A stretch of DNA of 64,000 nucleotides from Arthrobacter agilis (GTDB lineage Bacteria > Actinomycetota > Actinomycetes > Actinomycetales > Micrococcaceae). The notes below the pieces were generated by a model, which saw only the letters and a list, made by a program, of their open reading frames with translations, was not told where the DNA came from and made no database searches. This document shows, one piece after another, positions 34,606 to 43,537 of this stretch (position 1 is the first letter of the stretch; each line of letters opens with the position of its first letter). A program made the position numbers and the translations under genes. The stretch is taken from positions 372,001 to 436,000 of the forward strand of contig NZ_VHIM01000002.1 of the NCBI RefSeq assembly GCF_006494655.1, written 5' to 3'.

Positions 34606-35918
34606 GCATTCCGGTCATCACCCTCGGGGCGGGCGCGAATGCTTATGTGCCTGGACTCGAGCAGCTGCGAGGGCCGGTCACCGTGGTCCGGCGCTGCGGG
34701 GAACTGGCCGAGCTGATCGCGGCGTGCCAGGCAGGGCTCGCGCGGGCCGCGATCATCGCTCCCGGCGCGGCCGACCTCAGCGCCTCCCTGATCGACCGGC
34801 TGCGCTTCGCCGGGGTCGTGGTGGTCGCACTGTCCGACGGGGGCGCCGGGCCCAGGATCGACGGCGTCGACTACGTGGACGCGACGATCGAGCCCACTGC
34901 CCTGGCGGACGCCGTCTCGCGCGCCGTCGACCGGTTCGACGCCGATGCCAGACCGCACGGCTCCCTCGCCTACGCGGATCCACTCGACGTCGCCCCGCTC
35001 GCTGCCCGGCCCGAGACGGAGGACGCGACGGCAACGGGTGACGGACGTGTCCTCGCCGTCTGGGGTCCCTCCGGCGCTCCGGGACGGACGACGGTGGCCG
35101 TGAACATGGCCGCCGAGCTCGCCGCCACCGGCGTCTCGGTCCTTCTGGTGGATGCCGACACCTACGGTGCCAGCGCCGGCGTATTCCTCGGACTGCTCGA
35201 CGAATCGGCCGGACTCGCCCAGGCCTGCCGTGTCGCCGATCAGGGAGCTTTCACCAGCGCGGCACTGGACCGCATCGCGGTCAGTGTGGCCATCAAGGGT
35301 GGGCGGCTGCGGGTGCTGACAGGGATCACACGGGCGGATCGCTGGCCCGAAGTGCGTCCGGCCGCGCTGAGCCGGGTGCTGGGGGCGGCGAGATCGCTCG
35401 CGGAGGTCACGCTGGTCGACTGCGGATTCTGCCTCGAAGCCGATGAGGAGCTGAGCTTCGACACCCTGGCTCCGCGGCGTAACGGGGCCACCCTCCAATG
35501 CCTCGAGATCGCCGATTCGGTGCTCGCGGTGGGTGCCGCGGATGCCGTCGGAGTACCTCGGCTGGTCAAGGCGCTCACGGAACTCGGCGACGCCGTTCCG
35601 ACGGCTGTTCCGAGGGTCGTGTTCAACAGGGTCCGCCCCACGGCCGCGGGTCGGGCCCCGGAGACACAGCTGCGGGAGGCATGGGAACGATTCGGCCCGC
35701 CCCTGGCCATCTCGGCCTTCCTGCCCGCGGACTATGCGGCGGCGGATCAGGCACTGTTGGCGGGGACCGCGCTGCTGGAGACGACCCCTGGCTCGCCACT
35801 TCGCACAGCCATCGCCGAACTCGCCGAGGTTCCGGCTGCGGGACACCGACGTCGTGGTCCGCTGGGGCGCGGCCGCAACGTGAAGTTTCCCGGTAACCGG
35901 GCTAGGCTTCCACGGTAA
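34602..35918 (+). CDS. CpaE/MinD-like P-loop protein
   Basis: This 438-residue protein combines an N-terminal receiver-like segment (residues 1-130, ending before VLAVWGPSG) with a MinD/CpaE-type ATPase core. The P-loop reads GPSGAPGRTTVAVNMA; canonical MinD has KGGxGKTT, so both the signature and catalytic lysines are replaced. VSVLLVDADTYGASAGVFLG is the usual strand with the Mg-coordinating Asp, and TLVDCGF is a modified switch II. It may bind but not hydrolyse ATP normally. CpaE proteins position pilus machinery; the coupled SAF gene supports a surface-assembly role. Confidence 0.8.
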   Translation: MSIPVITLGAGANAYVPGLEQLRGPVTVVRRCGELAELIAACQAGLARAAIIAPGAADLSASLIDRLRFAGVVVVALSDGGAGPRIDGVDYVDATIEPTALADAVSRAVDRFDADARPHGSLAYADPLDVAPLAARPETEDATATGDGRVLAVWGPSGAPGRTTVAVNMAAELAATGVSVLLVDADTYGASAGVFLGLLDESAGLAQACRVADQGAFTSAALDRIAVSVAIKGGRLRVLTGITRADRWPEVRPAALSRVLGAARSLAEVTLVDCGFCLEADEELSFDTLAPRRNGATLQCLEIADSVLAVGAADAVGVPRLVKALTELGDAVPTAVPRVVFNRVRPTAAGRAPETQLREAWERFGPPLAISAFLPADYAAADQALLAGTALLETTPGSPLRTAIAELAEVPAAGHRRRGPLGRGRNVKFPGNRARLPR

Positions 35919-35965
35919 GAGGTCGCGATGGAGCGGCCTTTAATTTCGTTACGGAGGCCCTTTCC

Positions 35966-38900
35966 ATGTCGTCTGGATCCAGGACAACGGATCAGTCAAA
36001 GTCGGACACGTCACGGGAGGAATTCGTAGAGCACTACTTCGAGCACCTCGCGCGCGAGGATGCCGTCGGGTACTCGACCGACGACCTGCGCCAGCGGTCC
36101 TTTGCCCACCGTGACCTGGCGGAGTCGCGTGAGCCGGGCACTGCGGCGATCGGCATCATGGACCAGGGGACGTCGAGTATCGTCATGATCGTCACCGACG
36201 ACATGCCCTTCCTGGTCGACTCCGTGACAGCCGAACTGGTCCGGCAGAACGCGGCGATCCGCCTCGTGGTGCACCCCACGTTCCTCGCCGTGCGGGAGGA
36301 CGAGTCGCATGCCCTGACGGCCCTGCGCCGGGTGCCGTCCACGGCCGGTGCGTCCAGCGGCGACACGGCGGCCCTGCCGAACATCGCCGAACTCGTGGGG
36401 CTCGACGGGCGGTCCACGCATATCGAGTCGTGGATGTCCGTGGAGGTCAGTCGGCTCACCGACGCCGAGTCGAAGGACTCCGTCATCGACGGACTGCACC
36501 GTGTGCTGCGTGACGTCCGCGCCGCGGTCGAGGACTGGGCCGCCATGCGCGCCACGGTCCGCGCCATCGAGTCGTCGCTCGATTCGATCGCGGGTGCGGC
36601 AGACATACCGGACCTCCGACAGGCGCAGGAACTCCTGCAGTGGCTCGACGGCGGCAACTTCACCTTCCTCGGGTACAAGGAGTACGACCTCGTGACGGAC
36701 GAGGCGGGGGTGGACGCGCTCCGGGTGCGTGAGGGCAGCGGGCTCGGCCTGCTCCGGCACGGCACCGCCGGCGGGCACGTCCAACAGCTGACCGCTGCAG
36801 GTCGAGCCAAGGCGCGGGAGCGCCGCGCACTCGTCATCACGAAGGCCAACTCACGGTCCACCGTCCACCGGGCTGCGTACCTCGACTACATCGGCATCAA
36901 GAGTTTCGACGCGCAGGGCAATGTGAGCGGTGAGCGGCGGTTCATCGGCCTGTTCGCGACGAGTGCCTACACGGGGTCGGTCCGCAACGTTCCCCTCGTG
37001 CGGGACAAGGTCTCCGAGGTGCTCCGCCGCTGCGGGTTCCCGTCGGATTCCCACTCGGGCAAGGATCTCCTGTCCATCCTCGAGACCTATCCCCGTGACG
37101 AGCTCTTCCAGATCGAGGTCACCGACCTGGTCTCCACGGCGCTGGGCATCCTGAGGCTCCAGGAACGACGTCGAACGCGTCTGTTCCTCCGTCCTGATGT
37201 CTACGGGCGCTTCATGTCGGCCCTCGTCTATCTTCCCCGTGATCGGTACACGACCAGCGTCCGGCGGCGGATCGAGGATGAACTGAGTGCCGCGCTCCAC
37301 GCCGAGTCGATCGACTTCGAGGCCCGGATGAGCGAATCGGCCCTCGCCCGGTTGTTCTTCCGGATCAGGCTCCAGCGTGGAGTGGAGATCCCGGAGGTGG
37401 ATGCCGCTGCGCTCGAGGAACGGCTCGTGCGGGCAGCGCGGTCCTGGTCCGAGGGCATCGTGGAAGTGGCGCAGGACCGCTTCGAGCAGGATTCGGCACA
37501 GCGCCTCTCCTCCCTCTGGGCCGAATCGTTCCCCCTCGGCTACCGCGTCGACTACGAGGTCGAGGACGCACTGGAGGACGTTGCCCGCTTCGAGCGGCTT
37601 GCCGCGGCGGAGTCGGCCGCACCGCTGCTGCACGTCTACGTGCCCGAGAACCACGACGCCGAGGACGCCCGGCTCAAGCTCTACCTCACGGAAGCGAAGA
37701 GTCTGACGCAGATCCTTCCGTATTTCCACAACCTCGGCCTCGAGGTGCTCGACGAGCGCCCCTTCGAGATCACCCGCTCGGACGGACGCTCGTTCTTCCT
37801 CTACGACCTCGGGCTCAAATACCCGGCGGGCATCTCCCCGCTCGACACCGCGGCCCTGCTGCAGGACGCCTTCAGCGCCGCGGTGTCGGGCAGGAGCGAG
37901 TCCGACGGTTTCGACCGACTGGTGCTCAGCGACGGGCTCGGCTGGCGCCAGGTGCTGATCCTGCGCGCCTACGCGAAGTTCATGCGTCAGATGGGCAACA
38001 CGAACTCCTACGGCTTCGTCGGTGAGACGCTGCTGCGCAACGCCGCCGTGGCGCGAGGGCTCGTGGATCTCTTCGCCGCGCGGTTCGACCCCGACCTCGC
38101 GGAGGACCGGCAGACGGCGTCGGACCGGGCCCGCGCTGCCCTGGACACCGCGCTGGAGGCTGTTCCGACGCTCGACGCCGACCGCGTGCTGCGCACCTTC
38201 GCGAATCTCATCGAGGCGACACTCCGGACGAACTACTTCCAGGACAAGCCGCACGTCAGCTTCAAGTTCGACACGCCGCGCATCGACGGCGCGCCATTTC
38301 CGCGGCCGAAGTTCGAGATCTGGGTGTACTCGCCGCAGGTCGAGGGCGTGCACCTCCGCTTCGGCAAGGTCGCCCGCGGCGGGTTGCGCTGGTCGGACAG
38401 GCGCGAGGACTTCCGCACCGAGGTCCTCGGGCTCGTGAAGGCCCAGACGGTCAAGAACGCCGTGATCGTACCCACGGGGGCGAAGGGCGGTTTCTTCGCC
38501 AAGCAGCTGCCGGATGCGTCACGGGACCGGCAGGCGTGGCTCGCCGAGGGACAGGCGAGCTACCGGACCTTCATCCGGGGCCTCCTCGACATCACGGACA
38601 ACATCGTCACGAACGGCACCTCCGAGAGCGTCCTCCCACCGCCCAGGGTCGTCCGGCACGACGACGACGACACCTATCTCGTGGTCGCCGCCGACAAGGG
38701 GACCGCTGCTTTCTCGGACATCGCCAACGAACTGTCGGCCGAGTACGACTTCTGGCTGGGGGATGCCTTCGCGTCCGGTGGGTCCGTCGGCTACGACCAC
38801 AAGATGATGGGCATCACGGCCCGTGGCGCCTGGGAATCCGTGAAGCGCCACTTCAGCGAGTTCGACGTCGATACCCAGACCGACGAGTTCACCGTCGTCG

Positions 38901-40795
38901 GCGTGGGCGACATGAGCGGCGACGTGTTCGGCAACGGGATGCTGCTCTCCGAGCGCATCCGCCTCGTGGCGGCGTTCGACCACCGCCATATCTTCCTCGA
39001 CCCGAACCCGGACGCCGCGACGTCCTTCGCGGAACGTCGTCGGCTGTTCGACCTCCCGCGTTCCAGCTGGGAGGACTACGATTCCGCGCTCATCAGCGAG
39101 GGCGGGGGAGTGTACCCCCGGCAGGCGAAGTCGATCCCCATCTCCGGGCAGGTGCGGGAAGCACTGGCGCTCGACGACGGAACGACGTCGCTCAGTCCGC
39201 CCGAGCTCCTGCGGGCGATTCTGACAGCACCCGCCGACCTGCTGTACAACGGCGGGATCGGGACCTATGTGAAGGCATCGGACGAGACGAATGCCGAGGT
39301 CGGAGACCGAGCCAACGATCCCATCCGGGTGAACGGGCGCGATCTCCGGGCACGCGTCGTGGGCGAGGGCGGCAACCTCGGGATGACGCAGCGCGGCAGG
39401 ATCGAAGCAGCACTGTCGGGGGTCATCCTCAACACGGACGCCATCGACAACAGCGCGGGCGTGGACTGCTCCGACCACGAGGTCAACATCAAGATCTTCG
39501 TGGACCGGATGGTCCGTGCGGGCCGCCTCGCGCCGGAGGAACGGGCGGCCTTCCTCCACTCCATGACGGACGAGGTCGCGCGGCTGGTGCTGCAGGACAA
39601 CATCGACCAGAACGTCCTGCTGCTCAACGACCGGCAGCGGGTCGTCGAATGGAGCCCCAGCTACGAGCGCATGATGGACTGGCTCGAGACACAGGCCGAC
39701 CTGGACCGGGGCCTCGAGGCGTTGCCGACCACCCAGGAACTCCGACGGCGGATCGAGTCCGGCCACGGCCTGACCGCTCCTGAGCTGTCCGTGCTCGCCG
39801 CCTACGCGAAGATCGAACTGACCCGTGTACTGTCCGCGAGCAATCTCGCCGATGATCCCTACTTCAGCGGCACGCTCCGGCGTTATTTCCCGCGGCAGCT
39901 GGTGGAGCGCTTCGACGATCTGCTCGACACGCATCCGCTCCGGCGCGAGATCATCTCCACGATCGTCGCCAACGATGTCATCAACCTGGGGGGAATCACG
40001 TTCGCGTTCCGCGTCATGGAGGAGACGTCGGTGACCGAGCCGGTGATCGCACGCGCCTTCGTGGCCCTGCGCGAGATCTACTCCTTCGACGAGACCGTCG
40101 ACGCACTCGCGGCCCTGCCGGCGGACTTCCCGACGGACCGGTGGACCACGATCCATCTGGACCTGCGCCGGCTGCTGGACCGTGCCGTGCGGTGGTTCGT
40201 CAACCATGTGGAGCAGGGGACTCCGGTGGACGCGGACATCGACGCCTTCAAGCCCCTGATCGCCCCGTTCCGGGCCCGGCTCTCCGAGTACCTTCGAGGC
40301 TGCGATCTGGAGCGCGCAGAGGCAGGTGTCCGGACCGCCACCGCCTGGGATCTCCCGGGTGAACTCGGCCGGCACTGGGCGGAGCAGTTCGAATCCTTCG
40401 CCCTCCTGGACATCGCCTACAGCACACGCCGGGTCGACGAACCCGTCGAGAACATCGCGGAGGTGTACTACGCCGTGTACGACCGCTTCGAGGTGGACAA
40501 CCTGCTCGAGCGGATCACCACACTGCCACGGACGGATCGCTGGCAGGCGCTGGCCCGGGCAGCCCTCCGGGACGACCTGTACTCCACGATCGCCGACATC
40601 GCCGTCGCTGTCATGCGTGCCTCGCAGGAGTTGCGCGACCACGATGCGACCGAGCGGCTCGAGGCCTGGCAGGAGCAGAACTCGGACCAACTTCAGCGCG
40701 CGAGCACTATGTTCGCTGAGGTCAACCGGCTGGAACAGGACGACATCTCGTCGCTGTCCGTAGCCCTGCGACTCCTGCGCTCCATCGTGCGGTAG
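35966..40795 (+). CDS. NAD-dependent glutamate dehydrogenase, large (180 kDa) type
   Basis: This 1609-residue enzyme deaminates glutamate to 2-oxoglutarate with NAD+. It matches the Bac_GDH class first described in Streptomyces and Mycobacterium in length and motifs. The N-terminal regulatory half has ACT-like stretches (MIVTDDMPFLVDSVTAELVR). The catalytic core has KVARGGLRWSDRREDFRTE, KNAVIVPTGAKGGF and GVGDMSGDVFGNGML, where the NAD-binding glycines lie. A helical C-terminus completes it. GGAGG stands eight bases before the ATG. It has its own terminator at 40819-40850. Confidence 0.96.
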   Translation: MSSGSRTTDQSKSDTSREEFVEHYFEHLAREDAVGYSTDDLRQRSFAHRDLAESREPGTAAIGIMDQGTSSIVMIVTDDMPFLVDSVTAELVRQNAAIRLVVHPTFLAVREDESHALTALRRVPSTAGASSGDTAALPNIAELVGLDGRSTHIESWMSVEVSRLTDAESKDSVIDGLHRVLRDVRAAVEDWAAMRATVRAIESSLDSIAGAADIPDLRQAQELLQWLDGGNFTFLGYKEYDLVTDEAGVDALRVREGSGLGLLRHGTAGGHVQQLTAAGRAKARERRALVITKANSRSTVHRAAYLDYIGIKSFDAQGNVSGERRFIGLFATSAYTGSVRNVPLVRDKVSEVLRRCGFPSDSHSGKDLLSILETYPRDELFQIEVTDLVSTALGILRLQERRRTRLFLRPDVYGRFMSALVYLPRDRYTTSVRRRIEDELSAALHAESIDFEARMSESALARLFFRIRLQRGVEIPEVDAAALEERLVRAARSWSEGIVEVAQDRFEQDSAQRLSSLWAESFPLGYRVDYEVEDALEDVARFERLAAAESAAPLLHVYVPENHDAEDARLKLYLTEAKSLTQILPYFHNLGLEVLDERPFEITRSDGRSFFLYDLGLKYPAGISPLDTAALLQDAFSAAVSGRSESDGFDRLVLSDGLGWRQVLILRAYAKFMRQMGNTNSYGFVGETLLRNAAVARGLVDLFAARFDPDLAEDRQTASDRARAALDTALEAVPTLDADRVLRTFANLIEATLRTNYFQDKPHVSFKFDTPRIDGAPFPRPKFEIWVYSPQVEGVHLRFGKVARGGLRWSDRREDFRTEVLGLVKAQTVKNAVIVPTGAKGGFFAKQLPDASRDRQAWLAEGQASYRTFIRGLLDITDNIVTNGTSESVLPPPRVVRHDDDDTYLVVAADKGTAAFSDIANELSAEYDFWLGDAFASGGSVGYDHKMMGITARGAWESVKRHFSEFDVDTQTDEFTVVGVGDMSGDVFGNGMLLSERIRLVAAFDHRHIFLDPNPDAATSFAERRRLFDLPRSSWEDYDSALISEGGGVYPRQAKSIPISGQVREALALDDGTTSLSPPELLRAILTAPADLLYNGGIGTYVKASDETNAEVGDRANDPIRVNGRDLRARVVGEGGNLGMTQRGRIEAALSGVILNTDAIDNSAGVDCSDHEVNIKIFVDRMVRAGRLAPEERAAFLHSMTDEVARLVLQDNIDQNVLLLNDRQRVVEWSPSYERMMDWLETQADLDRGLEALPTTQELRRRIESGHGLTAPELSVLAAYAKIELTRVLSASNLADDPYFSGTLRRYFPRQLVERFDDLLDTHPLRREIISTIVANDVINLGGITFAFRVMEETSVTEPVIARAFVALREIYSFDETVDALAALPADFPTDRWTTIHLDLRRLLDRAVRWFVNHVEQGTPVDADIDAFKPLIAPFRARLSEYLRGCDLERAEAGVRTATAWDLPGELGRHWAEQFESFALLDIAYSTRRVDEPVENIAEVYYAVYDRFEVDNLLERITTLPRTDRWQALARAALRDDLYSTIADIAVAVMRASQELRDHDATERLEAWQEQNSDQLQRASTMFAEVNRLEQDDISSLSVALRLLRSIVR

Positions 40796-40818
40796 CACCC
40801 GCCGACGGCCCACGCAGG

Positions 40819-40850
40819 CACCCACGGTCGGCGCGTACCGACCGTGGGTG
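40819..40850 (+). terminator. Hairpin terminator after the glutamate dehydrogenase gene
   Basis: A perfect 13-bp stem CACCCACGGTCGG/CCGACCGTGGGTG with a six-base loop lies 24 bases after the stop codon. Confidence 0.8.
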
Positions 40851-40946
40851 GAAGACTGGAGGTCCGCGGCCGTCCGATCACCGCCCGGCACGGTCACGGC
40901 TGTCCGGCCGGTCCGCACTCCACATCCCGAGCACCAGAGGAATCCC

Positions 40947-42425
40947 ATGGCCATCTTCACTGACCCGATCCGCGAGTACGCGGGGTTCGAGCCCGGCGAC
41001 GCCGAGTGGCTGCACCTCCTCGTGGGTGACTGGCAGATGGTGGCGGATCTCGCATTCGCGGACCTCGCCCTGTGGTTCCCGCTCGACGGCGGTGGCTACG
41101 TGGCCCTCGCGCATGCCCGGCCTTCGACCTCACACACGGTCTTCCACAGTGACTTCGTCGGCGAGCGCATCCGCGCCGACCTCCAACCCCTGGTCGACGT
41201 CGCCTGGGAATCCCAGCGGATCGAGCGCTCGGGGGAGACAAACTGGACCACCGAGATGGCGATGCGTGTCGAGGCAGTACCCATGGTCCGCAACGGGCGG
41301 ACCCTTGCCGTCGTCACCACGCACATGGATCTCTCCAGTTCCCGCATGCCGTCGCGTCTCGAACTGACCTATCGCCAGTGCGCCTACGATCTTCTCCGGA
41401 TGGGCACTCTCGGCCTGTGGCCCGATTTCGCCACGCCCACGGGATCCCGGCGGGGCGCTCCGCGCGTGGGTGACGGTCTGATCCGGCTCGACATCGACGG
41501 GATCGTCCAGTACGCCAGCCCGAACGGGGTCTCCGCCTTCCGGAGGTTGGGCGATGTCGAGACCCTCGAGGGTAGGCCTCTCGCCGAGATCACCACCGCT
41601 CTGCTCAAGGACCGCAGGATGGTCGACGAGACGCTTCCACTGGTGGTGACGGGCCGCATGCCCTGGCGCACGGAGATCGGATCCCGCGGCGTCAGCCTGT
41701 CGCTCCGCGCGATCCCGCTGCGCGACGAGAAGGAGCGCTTCGGCGCGCTCGTGCTGTGCCGGGACGTCTCCGAGCTCCGCCGCCGGGAGATGGAGCTCGT
41801 GTCGAAGGACGCGACGATCCGGGAGATCCATCACCGGGTCAAGAACAACCTCCAGACGGTTGCAGCGCTGCTGCGCATGCAGTCCAGGAGGATGGTCAGC
41901 GACGAGGGCAAGCTCGGACTGGAGCAGGCGATGCGCCGGGTGTCCACGATCGCGTTGGTTCACGAGACGCTCTCCCAGGGCCTGGCGCAGAGTGTCGATT
42001 TCGACGAACTGATCTCACGGCAGTTCCGGCTGTCCGCGGAAGTCGCATCCCCCTCCCAGGCCGTTCGGACCGAACGGAGCGGAGACTTCGGCGAGCTGCC
42101 GAGCGATCTTGCCACGCCCCTCGCACTGGTCATCAACGAACTCGTCACGAACGCCGTGGAGCACGGGTTGTCCGGTCGTGCGGGGACGGTGTGGCTGATG
42201 GCCGACCGGCGGACGGAGCCCGACGGCGAGGACACCTTGCGCGTGACCATCGCCGACGACGGAGTGGGTCTGCCCGCGGGCGGCCACGCGGAGGGTCTGG
42301 GTCTGCAGATCGTCCGGACGCTCGTGACGAGCGAGCTCGGCGGAACCATCGAATGGAGTACGAGGACCGGCGGGGGCACGTCGGTCACCCTTGAGCTGGG
42401 ACTGAGACTGAACCAGGGATCGTGA
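40947..42425 (+). CDS. pdtaS: Sensor histidine kinase, PdtaS type
   Basis: This 492-residue cytosolic kinase has an N-terminal GAF-like domain (residues 1-145), a PAS domain (about 170-275, with IVQYASPNGVSAFRRLG) and a HisKA_2 motif EIHHRVKNNLQTVAALLRMQ with the phospho-histidine at about 295-296. The ATPase domain shows NELVTNAVEHG, IADDGVGLP and GLGLQIV. This is the arrangement of PdtaS (Rv3220c), which phosphorylates the RNA-binding antiterminator PdtaR; no pdtaR gene lies in the window. The ATG at 40947 has AGAGGA upstream. Like its mycobacterial counterpart it is next to whiB1. Confidence 0.92.
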   Translation: MAIFTDPIREYAGFEPGDAEWLHLLVGDWQMVADLAFADLALWFPLDGGGYVALAHARPSTSHTVFHSDFVGERIRADLQPLVDVAWESQRIERSGETNWTTEMAMRVEAVPMVRNGRTLAVVTTHMDLSSSRMPSRLELTYRQCAYDLLRMGTLGLWPDFATPTGSRRGAPRVGDGLIRLDIDGIVQYASPNGVSAFRRLGDVETLEGRPLAEITTALLKDRRMVDETLPLVVTGRMPWRTEIGSRGVSLSLRAIPLRDEKERFGALVLCRDVSELRRREMELVSKDATIREIHHRVKNNLQTVAALLRMQSRRMVSDEGKLGLEQAMRRVSTIALVHETLSQGLAQSVDFDELISRQFRLSAEVASPSQAVRTERSGDFGELPSDLATPLALVINELVTNAVEHGLSGRAGTVWLMADRRTEPDGEDTLRVTIADDGVGLPAGGHAEGLGLQIVRTLVTSELGGTIEWSTRTGGGTSVTLELGLRLNQGS

Positions 42426-42514
42426 TCCTGGGGCGGGTTCCATGACGCGCTGACTCCGGCGGACGGCAGGTGCTCCCGACCGCCGGCTCCACGGACAACA
42501 CCTCCGACACGACG

Positions 42515-42546
42515 ACGAAGGGCCGCCCGACAGGGCGGCCCTTCGT
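42515..42546. terminator. Bidirectional hairpin between pdtaS and whiB1
   Basis: A 14-bp stem (42515-42528 with 42533-42546) closes the tetraloop GACA. Both genes converge on it, so it can terminate either strand. Confidence 0.82.
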
Positions 42547-42601
42547 TCGTACCACATGCTGATCGTCCGGTCCTGACTGCCGGTGCTGCCACCGGTGCCG
42601 G

Positions 42602-42850
42602 TCAGGAAGCTCTGCGTGCCCTTGCCGCCCGGCGCTTGAGCGCGCGACGTTCGTCTTCGCTCAGGCCACCCCAGACACCTGCATCCTGGCCGGACTCGAT
42701 GGCCCACTGCAGGCAGGTATCCTGCACCTGGCAGCGACGGCAGACGCTCTTGGCCTCTTCGATCTGAAGAAGCGCCGGTCCGGTGTTGCCGACCGGGAAG
42801 AACAGCTCCGGGTCCTTGTCCAGACAGGCTGCGCGACTACGCCAATCCAT
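42602..42850 (-). CDS. whiB1: WhiB1-type iron-sulfur regulator
   Basis: This 82-residue protein is a Wbl regulator. Four cysteines at residues 9, 37, 40 and 46 (CxxC pair in VCRRCQVQDTC) hold a [4Fe-4S] cluster that reacts with nitric oxide. The GVWGG turn and the basic tail ERRALKRRAARARR follow. The FFPVGNTGPA segment is diagnostic for WhiB1, an essential factor that binds region 4 of the primary sigma factor. An alternative GTG three codons upstream has a nearer AAGGAG. A CRP-like site lies 40 bases before the ATG. Confidence 0.94.
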   Translation of the reverse strand: MDWRSRAACLDKDPELFFPVGNTGPALLQIEEAKSVCRRCQVQDTCLQWAIESGQDAGVWGGLSEDERRALKRRAARARRAS

Positions 42851-42889
42851 GGTGATCACATTCTCCTTCAGCCTCACGCACGGATGCTT

Positions 42890-42905
42890 TGTGAAAACAT
42901 TCACG
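42890..42905. promoter_or_regulatory. CRP-family binding site upstream of whiB1
   Basis: TGTGA-AAACAT-TCACG matches the CRP/GlxR consensus TGTGA-N6-TCACA at nine of ten specified positions. It lies 40 bases before the whiB1 start codon. In Mycobacterium tuberculosis the CRP protein Rv3676 controls whiB1 through similar sites. Confidence 0.6.
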
Positions 42906-43091
42906 AGGGGGCTCATAGTAAAGGGGCCGATCTCGGCCCCCTGATTTGCTCTGCGTTTAAGGCTGTCACGTTACCTGCGGGTAAACAAGGGGTTCGACCT
43001 CCCTAATTACCGGTGTCGATGAGTGGTTTGTCACAGCGGGCGCCTACCGGGCCGTGAGAGAGTGCGACGAACGGTCCGGTAGGGTGCGAGA

Positions 43092-43514
43092 GTGGCTCCT
43101 CCCTCCGCCTCCCGCACACCGGCTCCGCCTTTCGGCGTCATCGTCATCGCCCTCGTCCTGGTGCTCGAAGCAGTTGCACTCGTCATGCTCGCCGTCGCCT
43201 CCCTGGTCACCGTCTTCACCGCAGAACCCGTGTCGGTCGGCGGGTCCGTCTTTCTGACCGTTCTGCTCCTGGCGGTCGCCGCCGGTCTGTCGACTGTCGC
43301 CGCACGGTTACTGCAGGGCTTCCGGTGGCCCCGGTCGCCGGCCCTCGTGATCCAGCTCTTCCTCGTGATCCTGTCCTTCCCCTACTTCTCCGCTGGGGAT
43401 CCGATCCTGGGGTTCGTCCTCATGGTGCCGGCCGCCGCGGTGATCGTCCTGCTGTTCTCGCGGCCCGTCCTCGGGTTCACGGTGAGGACGACCGGCGCGG
43501 GGAAAGCGCTGTAG
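43092..43514 (+). CDS. Small four-helix membrane protein
   Basis: This 140-residue protein consists of four hydrophobic helices: GVIVIALVLVLEAVALVMLA, VFLTVLLLAVAAGLSTVAA, ALVIQLFLVILSFPYFS and GFVLMVPAAAVIVLLFS. Homologues exist in actinobacteria as uncharacterised membrane proteins. No conserved polar motif suggests transport. The GTG start has a GAGAG-type weak ribosome-binding site. Only 23 bases separate it from the convergent FtsK-type gene. Confidence 0.7.
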   Translation: MAPPSASRTPAPPFGVIVIALVLVLEAVALVMLAVASLVTVFTAEPVSVGGSVFLTVLLLAVAAGLSTVAARLLQGFRWPRSPALVIQLFLVILSFPYFSAGDPILGFVLMVPAAAVIVLLFSRPVLGFTVRTTGAGKAL

Positions 43515-43537
43515 CACCGGTCGACGGACCGCGATCA

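Noticed and set aside
38519-40960. Very long open frame on the minus strand (over 800 codons) opposite the glutamate dehydrogenase gene
   Set aside because: The plus strand encodes a well-conserved enzyme over the whole length. The antisense frame has no recognisable domain and reflects high third-position GC.
43012-43035. Second CRP half-site (TCACA) before the membrane-protein gene
   Set aside because: The partner half matches TGTGA at only two of five positions, so it is not supported as a CRP site.
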